Made by a program: the position numbers and the translations under genes. The notes beneath the pieces were generated by a model that did not search any database, was not told the origin of the DNA, and saw nothing but the letters and a program-made list of their open reading frames with translations. A stretch of DNA of 64,000 bases from Rotaria sordida (taxonomy: Eukaryota > Rotifera > Eurotatoria > Philodinida > Philodinidae): contig CAJNOL010001076.1 of the NCBI GenBank assembly GCA_905250125.1, positions 18,155-82,154 on the forward strand, written 5' to 3'. Shown piece by piece: positions 44,468 to 55,821 of the stretch; the first letter of the stretch is position 1, and the number at the start of each line of letters is the position of its first letter.

Positions 44468-44985
44468 CATTTGAATGTTAGTCATTATAAACGATATTTA
44501 TGTTTTTTTTCTGAGTTCGAAGTATTGTCTTACGCAAATAATTTATTCTTATGTTGTATTAGTTCAAGCGAATATTTTGTGTTTTTTTTTTCTAATAAAA
44601 ATCTTCTTTTCTATTAAAAAATAGATCTCAAATAATAACAGAAGTGGATTCAAGAAATTTTGAAAGGAATAACGGATGAAATTAAGTTATTGATGGTTTT
44701 AGTGATGATTTTTTTAAACATTTTCTATTATCAACTGTTTAAATTCATGTTATGATCTATGGAAACAAATTATACAAGAAATTCTAGTTTCTTATTATTT
44801 TTTTTTCGTTTTTGAGCAGTTGTCGATATCAATGTGAATCATCGACAGAACAAGCATATAAATGAACTGTTGACATTATTGTTAGTTATTTCACTATTAA
44901 ACTCTACAAAAGATTATCAACTGTGTTACAAGAATAGAAGTTATATCCAACAAGAGAAAGAGTATTTGACACAAGTAATAACACA
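44468..44985. other. Intergenic stretch before the 5S gene
   Basis: AT-rich; nothing recognised. Confidence 0.4.
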
Positions 44986-45103
44986 GCTTACGGCCATACC
45001 ACGTTGAATACACCAGTTCTCGTCCGATCACTGAAGTTAAGCAACGTCGGGCTCGGTTAGTACTTGGATGGGTGACCGCCTGGGAATACCGAGTGTCGTA
45101 AGC
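44986..45103 (+). rRNA. 5S rRNA: 5S ribosomal RNA gene
   Basis: 118 nt. The ends pair perfectly (GCTTACG with CGTAAGC, helix I). The internal promoter elements are intact: A-box AAGTTAAGCAACGTCGGGC and C-box TGGATGGGTGACCG. The central CACGTTGAATACACC and GATCACTGAAG segments are as in animal 5S. It is followed directly by nine T residues, the Pol III terminator. It looks functional rather than a fragment. It is a single copy in this window rather than a tandem array. Confidence 0.95.
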
Positions 45104-45112
45104 TTTTTTTTT
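45104..45112 (+). terminator. Pol III T-run terminator of the 5S gene
   Basis: Nine consecutive T immediately 3' of the mature 5S end. Confidence 0.9.
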
Positions 45113-45330
45113 AGCCGCCATGGTTGAGTGATTACGTTGTTTGGCACGTATCCACAAGGTGCTGTGTTCGAACGTCAGTATCACCATCTATGAAATCATC
45201 CTGGACAAGTCACTAACGGCAAGTTGTCTCGAATGACTCCTTTGTTAGCATGTTGATTACATTGCTAGTCAATATGTTAGACGGAATGGGTGCAAATACC
45301 GCCGTCTGTAAAAAGAAAAAGACGAAAGAA
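45113..45330 (+). mobile_element. tRNA-like SINE, copy 1, abutting the 5S gene
   Basis: It starts AGCCGCCATGGTTGAGTG. TGGTTGAGTGATTACG resembles a Pol III A-box, and GTGTTCGAACGTC, about 40 bp later, a B-box. The body continues through GGACAAGTCACTAAC and a pyrimidine-poor 3' part; a (TTTA)n tract follows at 45391-45412. The head and GGACAAGTCACTAAC recur on the minus strand at 53880-54028. It is not a functional tRNA: no clean acceptor stem or anticodon arm is visible. Confidence 0.7.
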
Positions 45331-47795
45331 CCCGGCTGCATGTAGATCCTAGCGGTTGGCCCCAACAGGCGATAAGTCTATGAGAAAATTTATTTATTTA
45401 TTTATTTATTTAATAACACTACGTAAGGAATATATAAGATGTTGTTTTTCTCTGGAATCATTCATTTCAAAATACAAACACAGTAAACTTAACAATAGTG
45501 AGAAATGCACACTATTTGTCTCTACAAATCTCATAGAAATACAAAGATATGTAAGGTATAAGAGATATAAATTTCAAAGAGAAAGACGGTGACCACCCTG
45601 GATTCGCCATTGAATATTAACACAGTTAGTCAGGATGTGATAGTACTATCTCCATCAACTATGTTCTATCTTTCTTACTGTTGGATGTACATTTATTTAT
45701 ATTTTTGATTTTATTTGTTATGCTCAGTTTTTTGCTAATTATTATTCAATTCTTCTTAATTACTATATCTTTTATTCATAAACGTGGTAGAAAAAAAAAG
45801 CGAAATGATGAATCTATTTCGTATGATCGATGATAAGTACTATGTTTTATTGATTTATCATGAAAAAGACCAGAGAACATTAACAATATGATGAACTTTT
45901 TTTGTTTTCTTTGTTCAGAAATACATTGATAATTTCATTCATCACATCCAAGTAGCAGTTACGTACCTAGAATTCTAGTGAATGAATAATGATTTTGTAA
46001 ACAATGTCTTTTGAAATAGTAGGAATTTCTCTCTCGAATATATTCAGGTAGTATGTTTGCATACATACGGATTTTTATATAAAAGAATCGAGAATTTCGT
46101 GGAAAAAAATAGCTTTTAGCACAACAAAAAAAAACGATCAATAAAAACTAAAGATTCAGATCACAATTGACTTTTAAAAAATTCATTAATAACAAAATTC
46201 AACTTTTATTTTTAAATATCGTTAAATATTTCGAACAGAATATATTAAGAGAAATCGATCCCTTTCTTATAATAAAAAGAAAACTACTGAAATAAATGCT
46301 CTTAACATTAATTTTGATACTAATCAATCATCATACTTTCATATTTCAAATTTAAGAAAAAAATAAACATTATTCGAAAACAATTTCTTTGATTTACTTC
46401 TAAAACAACGTGTCCAATATCGATGAAGCTTGTTTCTCTTAAAAAATATATTATTCTTGACTGAGCTCTTAATAGGCTGCTGAAATTCGATCCATGGACC
46501 GCTTATCTCGTTAAAATTTTTTCCTAAGATCGTTAGGCTTGTCAAATAAATCCGGATTTGTCTGTGAAGGAAGAGAAGAAGACAACGACATTTTATTGAA
46601 TATAAAGTAGTATATTTGACGTCCTACATATCAACACAAGATCGACGAAATTTCAGTCGACTACGTATACTCGGTGATATGCTTTAGTCGATCGAATTTA
46701 TCGGTCTAATGTCGACAGTTTCTCGGTAAATTATTAGTACTTCAATTTTATGTCTTTATTCTGTGTTCATAGTTACTTACAGCTCACCGCAAAAAGTTTG
46801 AGCCGATGAAAATACAAAGTAAGATTGCACAAAAACAAAACATTTGGAGTGATAATGCGAGATAACTCTATGAAATTCTGTGTTTTACTCAAGACTCGAC
46901 CATAAAAGCCAAATTTTTTAGTCCATAGGTAACATGGATCAGTTCAACCTAGTGCATCATGTTTGTTTCTAGAAAAAAATTTGACCGACCTCATTGCAAA
47001 GCTCCGATTGTTAACTCCTAAATAAATCAACATAAGTATTTAGTTGTATATGATAATAAACATTGAATTTATCATGACGGTGAGTTGTAAACTCTCGATC
47101 TTATTACAATGAGATTAAAGCAGTTCTATAATGAAAGCAAACATCTCAAAGTATGATCAACATATTTTCAAAAGATCTAGTCAGACAGACTAATCGAATT
47201 TAACTGGATGAAATTTTTCATATTTTAACCACATTCAAATAGGAAAACCATATATGATTAGAGAAATATTGTAAATAGAAGGTACTTATTCTAAAATACA
47301 GTTATGGAAATCAAGGGGTTATAATCATCTACAAGTATCCAAATAATTTAAACTGAATAATAATCATCAGTAAACTGTCAGTTGACTATTTTCTAACCAG
47401 CAATCTACTGCCGAGATATTGTCAATACTTCCGGTATACCGGCAGTAGTGCAAACAAACGTGCAATATGAGCGATATCTTCTATTACATGTTAATATTTT
47501 CTTAAGTGTGATAATAAATGAAATATTTTCATAGTGTTACAATTCTTTATACGTTGTTTGTAGAACAAAAATTTTGCAAATGAAGAGTTAAAATCTATTG
47601 TTAATAATTTTTCGTTAATTTTATTGACAAATAAACTATATATGTAAATATTTATTTTTTCAAAATTCAACAATTCTATTCGTTCATCTGTACAATAATC
47701 TATAGACAAATTCATATATATATAAAAAAAACAAAAAAAAAAATATCTGACATAAACATTGATTTTGTATTTATCTTTAGAACTAATCATATCGG
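45331..47795. other. 2.5-kb intergenic stretch
   Basis: No gene supported. It contains the (TTTA)n tract (45391-45412) and a short palindrome, CCGGTATACCGG, at 47431-47442. Several open frames encode only AT-rich low-information peptides. Confidence 0.4.
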
Positions 47796-50700
47796 TTATT
47801 CATTATTATTTTCAATAAGATAATCATCTGTTGGAAGACATTTTCCTAATTTAATTGAATCTAAAATAAGAATAATTTAAAAATAAAATAAAAAATAAAT
47901 TTTCAAATTACCAATAACCCATTGTTCATTAACTTGTGGATAAATAATAATTTGNNNNNNNNNNNNNNNNNNNNNNNNNNNNNNNNNNNNNNNNNNNNNN
48001 NNNNNNNNNNNNNNNNNNNNNNNNNNNNNNNNNNNNNNNNNNNNNNNNNNNNNNAAAAAACTAACCATCCATAAATCGATGCAAGAAGAAGATCAAGTGT
48101 TAATGTCATTTGAGGATCATCATCAGGTAAAATAACATGTGTTATTGTCATATCAATTGTTTCAAATGAAAAACAATCACCCATACGACGTGTTAATCGT
48201 TTAGCTTCTTTTAATTGTCTATAAAATAAAAAATCAAAAAAAAACTAAAAAAAAAAAAATTTCTTTAAACATACGTTGATGTAAATCCATAAAAAACAAA
48301 TGAATAATTAGCTGGTGCATTTGGTAAATCTTGAATAGATGGTAATTGATTATGTAATTTTGTATCAATTAATTGTTCAGGATGTTTAGTTCGAATAGCT
48401 TGTGAAAGTGCAAGAAGTGGTGGTGGTCGTGGAATAATTCGATCATTATTTGTTGATATTTCAAGTTCACGAAGTATTTCTTTAACTTGTGGTAATATTA
48501 AATCTCTTTCATCATCATCATCATTATCATTATGACATATTTCAAATCGAATTCTTGATTTTGTTTTATTATTTATTTGATTTAAGGGTGTTACTTTAGT
48601 AAATGATGTATAATCAATTGTTTTTAATGGTGTTATTAATTGTTTTTCTTTTGAATTTTCAAGATTTTTTTCAATTAAAATTTCATTTGATTGATTATTA
48701 TCAATATTATTTAATGGTAATGTTGGACGTAATATTGGAGTTGATTGAGGAAGATTACCTAATGCAGCATAATTTTGTTCATTATCAAAATCAAATGTTG
48801 TTGAAGGAGAAACAACAATTTGAATTCTAGGATTTGGAACTTGACGAATAGGCTAAGAAAAAATAAATGATTATATTTATCATAAATATAAACAGCTGTT
48901 AGCGCAATATCTGTAGGATTAAAATATGAAACACGATGTAGCTGCTATTGCTAATCACAGGAAGATTGTTCTATTGGTTCTATTTTGGGAAAGATTTCTT
49001 CACCATTCTTTGATTTAATCCTTCAGAAATACAATGAGAAAGTACTTCCTGCCTCCCATAATAGGAAACCCTTGGGTCTTCTATTATATTCAAGCGTACA
49101 AATTTTTCAGAGCGGTCTCCTATTGTGTCTCATTTAGAGGTGTAAACCAATGGGTTGATCGGCGACTGAAAAACGGAAAAGTTTTTTGCCAATAGCAGCT
49201 GCGACTCGACCTTTTCGATAGTATTTTTTAAAACTTTTTGGTTTCCAAGAGATTTTAAAACGAAAAAGATAGAAAATGCTAGACAAGTCATGTAAAACAA
49301 AGAAAAAAGCCTGATTTTAGTCTAATTTAAATGAGATTATTCAATATCTGATCGATTTTAATCTTATTAATTGTAAAATGCGATTTTTTCGAGTTTTAAT
49401 TTAACAACTCAAATTTTTGTAAGTTTTTCAGACTTCTCGACTTAACAAACAGTAAACACAACGCTAGAGCAACCTTTAACGCACATACCATACTCTGGGT
49501 TACTATACAAAAAAATACTTATCCATACAGAACCAAAAAAAAAAGGTTAAAATCAGTCATTTCTTGATTGAGTTGATTAAAAATTGGTTTTCAGCTTCAA
49601 AGATAGATTTCATTTGATTTTATTTAATTATAAATCATAAGAAGCCAGTTAAAAGCAGATTGTTTTTACTCTTTTTTTTTATAAGAACATGCCCGAAAAG
49701 TGATCTTGAATGTCGAAAGTTTTCGAAAAACACTGGTGGCTCAGCCACTCGGCTTACAGCTCTAGCCTCATTTATTTTCATAATTTTGAATTAAAAGAGT
49801 TTTTCAAAAACCAAAAGCAATTCCGAGGATTTGTAAAGAGATTTTTCAACTAAAAATTCTGAAAAGTAGACATATTTTGGCGTAAATACACTATATCAAA
49901 CTTTCAATTTGGCGAGAAATTAATTAATTAAAGGAAGTCTTGTATTACGGCCGACGTATCGTTCATCAACGAGAAGTTACTTCGTGTATTAGAACGAGAC
50001 GTTATTGATATAAGATCTTTGATCCTATATCAACAATCTCTACCATAGTTTATGATGAGACGGATGATGTTGCTAAGCCGCCTATCGTTGGTTGTGGGGG
50101 AAAAGTAGATCTCGATTTTTAGCTCTATACTTCAACATTCCTTTTAGATGATATTTTACAAAAGATTTAATTATCTTTACATTAGCGAAATGAATAATAG
50201 GCGATGATTGAGATTGAGATGGAATACTTAATGTTGTTGGTAATTCGTCGCTTTGTATAGGAATCAATGTTTTATCTAAAATATCAAGTAGAAAATAAAA
50301 ATTATGTTAAAATTAAACAATTAGAATTTTTTCAATTTCTTCTTACCTTTTAATTTCGATTGAGGACGAGAATTTTCTTGAATTTGTCGACGAGCAACAC
50401 TACATCCATATCGATGAATTAACATATGATTATCATCTTGAAAAGAAATTTTTATTTATTTTTTTTTAAAGAAGAAATGAAAATTTACCTGGTAAATTCA
50501 TGCCTAAATTTTCAAGTGTTATTATTCGTTTTTGATGATCAAAATATTCATGAGGATTTCCTTGATCAAATTGACCACGAATCGGTGTATAAAGAACTTT
50601 TTTAGTTTTTTTTCCTGAATCAATATTTATATTTTGTAGTTGTTCTGTCTAAAAATATAAATAATAACAAAATATATTATATAAAAATAATAATTCAACC

Positions 50701-52507
50701 TTATTTTTAGGTGTAGATGGCACTACTAGATCTTGATTTGATATTGCTAATTGATCAAAAGCAAGTTGTTCTAAAAATATTCAATAGTTTTTAATTTATA
50801 TTTCGAAATATAAAGGATAAATATCAAAATCTATAAATAGACTGAACTAACGAGGAAACATTTTCAATTGATTAATTACTTTCTCACCAAAAATTACTAA
50901 ATTATGAGTTATCAATAAGGGAGAAACGACCTACTTCTTTACACCCTGGAGTATAGAAAGTACGAGAGTCTGTTGTTATCTTCTTGAATTTAGGTTTAGA
51001 TTTTTCTTAGTTAAGTATTCCCATATAAGGAAACTATTGTATGTAGCATCTGAAATATGAATAGTCTTCTTCAGATTGAGTCATGTATGACTGAATAAGG
51101 AAAATGATTCGATGTGAAGAACGAGTGGCTCACTTGAGTCCTGTGCAATGCGTCGAGAAGAAGATTATGTCATGACAACTGAGCGAATGAAAAGCAATAA
51201 GTCGGCTACTGCAATCAGCCGCTTCTCAGTCAGCCGGACATGAAAAGTTTTTCCCGTAGGATTCTAGTTACAGTTGTTTTTTTTTATTTACATTGTGTCA
51301 GAGTTTTATTCATCTCGGGACTAAAAAACATAACGCTTGTATTGATCGCTTGAAGAACTATGAAGTTAGTCTCTTAAAAATATAAATTTGTCTGTCAACA
51401 TTGTAAATTTTTTCCTTCTTGAGAAGAGAAAATTTACGAGAGAAATTTCTCAACTGATTAATTGCTTTTAAATTAGAACTATACGCATCATTTTAGATTC
51501 TAATGAGTTATAAATACCGCGAAAAAAGTTCGAGTCCATAGCTTACTACTGCTGACATATTGTATTTTTCAATACAATACCATGGTTCATCTCAAAAACA
51601 CTCACTTTTGAATTTCAACTTGTAACAAGTTTTGACGAGAATAGTTTATTGTAAAAATTTCGAATATTTTCGTTATTCCTATTCCAAGATATAGCCATAG
51701 CAAGAGCATGTCTTTTACATCGCTCATATATACCTTCATATTCGATATTCTTATTTCAAGACAGGAACAGATCAAATGAGCTTGATAGTTTCACGATTAA
51801 CTATTCTCGTTAATGCTTATCTCTATGCAAAGTTTCAAGTCAAAATTCGAAAATGAATTTTCCTACTGTTTCTGAGGAAGAGCACGGTATTGTATTGAAA
51901 AATACAATATGTCAACAGCAATAAGTTATGAACTCGAACTCTTTTCAGAATATTCATAATCCATTAGGCTCTACAAGATGCACATACTATCGGCTCAAAA
52001 GTGATTAATCAGTCGAGAGACTTCCTTAGTTAGATAATGCACTGTACTCAGTATTTCTTTCAATTCATGTATTCATTCGAAAAAACAAATGTAAATAAAA
52101 ATTAACCTGTTGGTTGTTGATTTTCATCATTCTTAACTTGATATTTATCAATTTTAATTAATCTTCTTTTTTTAATACAATGTTCTAACCATATTGGATC
52201 AATTAATGGTATATTATATTTTTTTGCAAATAATTTTGTTTCTAAACGTCCATTTTTAAAAATAATATGTGTTGTAGAAGAAGTTTGTGGTTGTTCAACA
52301 ATATTAGCACCATATTTTTTTTCTAATTCATTTCCTAAACGAAGAGATCGATCACATCCATTTTGACTTGAACAATAATCAATAAAAAATTGACATTCTA
52401 ATTAAATTAAAAAGAAAAAAGTTGCAAAACAAAAGAAACTATTTTTTTGTAAATATAAACATACGAGAAAATAAAATTGCTCGATCAACTTTATTTTCTG
52501 ATGTCAT
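47796..52507 (-). CDS. MCPH1: Microcephalin-like BRCT protein, interrupted by assembly gap
   Basis: Exons: 52507-52465, 52397-52107, 50770-50700, 50648-50489, 50436-50347, 50275-50181, 48852-48275, 48218 to the gap, gap to 47912, and 47860-47796. BRCT1 covers residues about 10-105 (CQFFIDYCSSQ, YGANIVEQP, STTHIIFKNG, LIDPIWLEHC). A disordered middle follows with IRGQFDQGNPHEYFDHQKR and RPPPLLALSQAIR. BRCT2 starts at YSFVFYGFTST and includes ETIDMTITHVILPDD and LDLLLASIYGW. The C-terminus VNEQWVIDSIKLGKCLP plus YLI closely resembles the end of BRCT3 of human MCPH1 (as I recall it), so the missing part is the BRCT2 end and most of BRCT3. MCPH1 regulates chromosome condensation (condensin II) and DNA-damage signalling. 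An acceptor-like TTTATTTCAG ends 2 bp before the ATG, and the EAF stop lies 99 bp upstream. Confidence 0.82.
47955..48054. other. Assembly gap (100 N) inside MCPH1
   Basis: Exactly 100 N. Compared with the family, about 80-100 residues are missing between the flanking pieces, so the true gap is likely well over 100 bp. Confidence 0.95.
48935..49212. repeat. Small inverted-repeat element in MCPH1 intron 6
   Basis: GTAGCTGCTATTGCTAATC near 48938 is mirrored near 49185-49205 as CCAATAGCAGCTGCGAC. The intron (48853-50180) is 1.3 kb while most others are about 50 bp, so an insertion is plausible. Ends are not precisely defined. Confidence 0.45.
51440..52020. mobile_element. About 600-bp foldback MITE, copy B (MCPH1 intron 2)
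   Basis: The left end CTCAACTGATTAATTGCTTTT is mirrored on the right by AAAAGTGATTAATCAGTCGAG. It is alignable along its length with copy A at 36108-36715. The arms are about 250 bp, including mirrored TTTTTCAATACAATAC and GTATTGTATTGAAAAA. Host intron: 50771-52106. Confidence 0.75.
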
Positions 52508-52530
52508 ATCTGAAATAAACAAAAACAAAA
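52508..52530 (-). promoter_or_regulatory. Candidate trans-splice acceptor in front of MCPH1
   Basis: On the minus strand TTTTTGTTTATTTCAG ends 2 bp before the MCPH1 ATG, and only 97 bp separate the EAF stop from this AG. There is no room for an own promoter plus upstream exon, so spliced-leader addition, known in bdelloids, is the simplest reading. Confidence 0.55.
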
Positions 52531-52606
52531 CAAAAAAAAGAAGTAACAAAAGAAAAAAAAGTCGAGCAAGTATAATAAATTAGAAACAAAAATCAAAAAT
52601 TATATT

Positions 52607-55571
52607 TTAATCTTCTTCATCCGTTGTATCACTAAGTTGAAGATCTTGTTCTAGAAAAAATAGAAAATAATTTCGAATAAATAAAATAAAATAAATTATC
52701 AATCTAACCAAGTGTATTTGGTGATAAATGTCTAGGCATTACATGTGTTTGTACTGGTGCTGGATTCGATGGATATATTGGAACATGTTCAAATAGATCT
52801 GGTGAAGCTTTATATTCGAAAATAAATTTATTAAGAAATGAAAACAAGAAATCGAATAAATAAATTTACATTCTTCATCACTAAGTCGATCATCAGCAGG
52901 TGACAATACTGATCTATTTGGCATTGGTTTAACGGGTGCAGTAACTATTGGTTTACTAGGATTTGTTACTTTTTGTGTTGTTGATTTATTTGTTGTTGTT
53001 GGTACTGCTGCTGCTGTTGCTGTTGTTGTTGTTGCTACTGCTGCTGTTGTTGTTGTTTTAGTTGATTTTTTATCTGGCTGAGATTCAGTTACATTTGCAC
53101 GTGCAACTGCAGGTTTTATCGGTTGATTTACGGGACGATTTTCCACTCTTAGAAAAAAACAATGTTACTTTAATAAATAATAAAAAGTATAAAAAAAATA
53201 ATAATAGTTTTCTACCGAACATTCTTGACGCGAACATTTGCTGATAAGCGTTCAAGTACTATTTTTCCAGTATGAGGATCAATTATCATTAAACATTCTT
53301 TTGGCGTATATGATTTTGTATTACCAGAAAATTTTGTTGATGGAGTTAATGAACCCTAGTAAACAAAAAAAAAAATATATATTTTTTTTTTGATCAGTGA
53401 ATTTTCAGATCGGCTAAGTTAAATGCAGCGTAAATATTTTGAATATGATAGTATTGAACAAAAAAAAATTGTGAGCAATCGGATCAATATAAAGTATCAC
53501 CGAATACATGGATATGGGCGCTTTATGGTTTGATAAAAGCATTTATAACGTTATGTATGTGGAGACACGAATGACAATTATGTGACCAATACTTAATGCA
53601 TGGCTAGTGAGCATTTTTTTCAGTTCTTGATCTGTCTATCACATTAGAGTATCCATAGAAGATGTCCAGTCAGAAATCGATTATTTTGACTTCTTCCCTG
53701 CCTTTCGGTATGGAGTGCTGCCTAACGGCAGATTCATAAGTCCGATAACTTTCTCACAACAAATACTAGCTGTAGTTCTGAACAGAACACAGATCTGATT
53801 CAGAGTTCTTCCTTTCAATCGCTTGAGCTCCCCGTACATACTAACTAGCCACAAGGCCAAAGGTACATCACAACTTGGTCAGTATGCTATCGGATGGGTG
53901 ATTCTGAAAGAAATAGTTGTTAGTGACTTGTCCTAGGTCATACCACGGCTGGTTCTACCGTGGTTTGAACATAGTACCTTTTGGATACGAGCTAAGCAAC
54001 GTAGTCACTCATCGATGGCATCCGACCTCTCCATTGGATATTCGATCTTCAAAATTTTTCCTAGAAAAAGCTTAGCTGTTTAACTGCACTGTCGTTTTTT
54101 TCTGTTGAATTCTAACAAGTTCAATTAGACCTTGCCGAATTTTCGACAGAATTCTTTTTATTACATTTCAACACTGTCGCGAGCAGTTGGTATTTAGCAA
54201 AAGGTGAGTAATGCAGATCTTTCGTTCTGATTACATATTAAACAAAAAATACATTTTGGGATTAGTACACTTCATTCACTTTTTCAATAGGAGATCATAG
54301 AATTTCTATATGGAATACTTTGAAAACGCTGTTAAAACTCACCTCATATCAAATATTCATGAAAATTCGAAATAAACGTCCTGAGAGTCATATGTATTTA
54401 ACTACTCTCTCATTCCTCTTTCTCTCGGACGTTCTTCTTATGGATGATTTCTAATCATAGTTTTCATTTCGTTATTTCAATGGTGGAAATAGTTACCACA
54501 CTTTTAAAATTGATAATATTTTAGAACAAGACGTTTTACTAATTTATATATTTTTGGGAAAATTTTTTTCTCAAATCCTTGAATTATCTTAATAATGACC
54601 ATTACTCTAGTATAATCTCGTAGTATACACTTTTAAACTGATAAATACGATGAGAATTTGTTGAGTGCAGTATAATAATATTCATTTATATTGGTGGTGA
54701 AAATTCTGTTTTTCTATCGATAAAAGATATTTTTAGAATTCTCTCAAATCTTAAATGGAAGTATTTCAAAGTAATGTGTAACGTTTTCAAGCAGCTACAA
54801 CGTCTAATATACAAATATTTATTTACCTATTAAATATTCAAATTGAAACTTATTAATTTTTTTTTCTATTGAATACATTACAATTGATTAGATATATTCA
54901 AATGGTAGACTTTAATAATACTTCTCAATTTAAATAAGACGAATTTTTCTTAAACTAATCATTTGATGAAAAATTCTGTTTTTCTATAGGATAAATATTT
55001 GTAAAATTAATTTTCTATGCATAATATTCATTAAGATCAATTTAAACTTAAAGAATATTTTTATCATAATTTATGTTCTTTAGTTCTATTCATTTTAATT
55101 TTTTTAAAATTCTAACAAATTCTTTATATCAAATGATATTTTTTGAGAAAATTGTTATATAAACAACATTTTTCTTGTTTTTTGTTCAGAAAATGAAAAT
55201 TGATGATTCGATATTTAAATTTATTTTTATTTTTTGTAATATATATTTAAAAAAAAACAACAACAAAAGATCAAATGATCTTACTTCAACATTTGGTAAT
55301 GTAATTGAAACATCTTGGTTTGGACCGACACTTAATTCAGCTTGTTCAGATTTAGCAACAGATGCTGGTTTAAAATCATCTAAAAATTTTCAAAAAACAT
55401 GAAAAATTAAGAAAAATAATTGATTGTTCTTATACATTTAATTGTATGATAAGCATATTTCGATGGATTTCCATCATTAATTGAATTCCATGTATCACCA
55501 AATTCTAAATCATAGACTTTTCCATCTTCCAAATATTCAAGTAAAGGATTTGAATTTGTCATTGAAGCCAT
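52607..55571 (-). CDS. EAF: ELL-associated factor (EAF1/EAF2 orthologue)
   Basis: Exons: 55571-55436, 55379-55285, 53355-53216, 53147-52870, 52807-52709, 52650-52607; the frame closes at 263 aa. The N-terminal EAF domain is clear (residues about 10-124): DLEFGDTWNSI, YAYHTIKYDFKPASV, DVSITLPNVEGS, YTPKECLMIIDPHTGKIVLE and RLSANVRVKNVR. A Thr/Ala/Pro-rich disordered middle with a (TTG/TGC)n-type repeat follows, then LSPADDRLSDEE and an acidic end DLQLSDTTDEED. EAF binds ELL in super-elongation complexes and stimulates RNA polymerase II elongation in the nucleus. Intron 2 (53356-55284, 1.9 kb) holds a SINE; the others are about 55-70 bp. The gene is divergent from the FAM13-like gene and head-to-tail with MCPH1. 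Confidence 0.92.
53880..54028 (-). mobile_element. tRNA-like SINE, copy 2 (EAF intron 2)
   Basis: On the minus strand it reads GATGCCATCGATGAGTGACT, then ACGTTGCTTAGCTCGTATCC, then a B-box-like TATGTTCAAACCAC, then GGACAAGTCACTAAC, matching copy 1 at 45113 throughout the head. It probably extends further to about 53700 with a diverged tail. Confidence 0.65.
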
Positions 55572-55821
55572 TGCTTTTTTTTTTTAATGTTTGAATTAAA
55601 CAATGAATGAGAAGCAAAAAAAAATGTTCTCTAACGAATTGCATTTATACAAAATGATTGGTTGATTATTTAAACTATTCAAATGTTTGCTTCTATCCTC
55701 TAAAATTGAATTCAATTGGTTGCTAACGAACAATCCGTTGTTTCCTTCTTTATAATATACTGTTACTTAGTCAATTAAGTTTCTTTTGTATCATATAAAA
55801 TACAAAAAAGAAATAACAACG
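55572..55821. promoter_or_regulatory. Divergent promoter region between EAF and the FAM13-like gene
   Basis: Only 250 bp separate the two start codons on opposite strands, so the stretch must hold both promoters. TATAATATAC occurs at 55751-55760 on the FAM13 side. No other motif stands out. Confidence 0.5.

Noticed and set aside
45113..45185. Possible tRNA gene after the 5S gene
   Set aside because: A- and B-box-like words are present but no acceptor stem or anticodon arm can be folded by eye; a second dispersed copy shows it is a SINE head.
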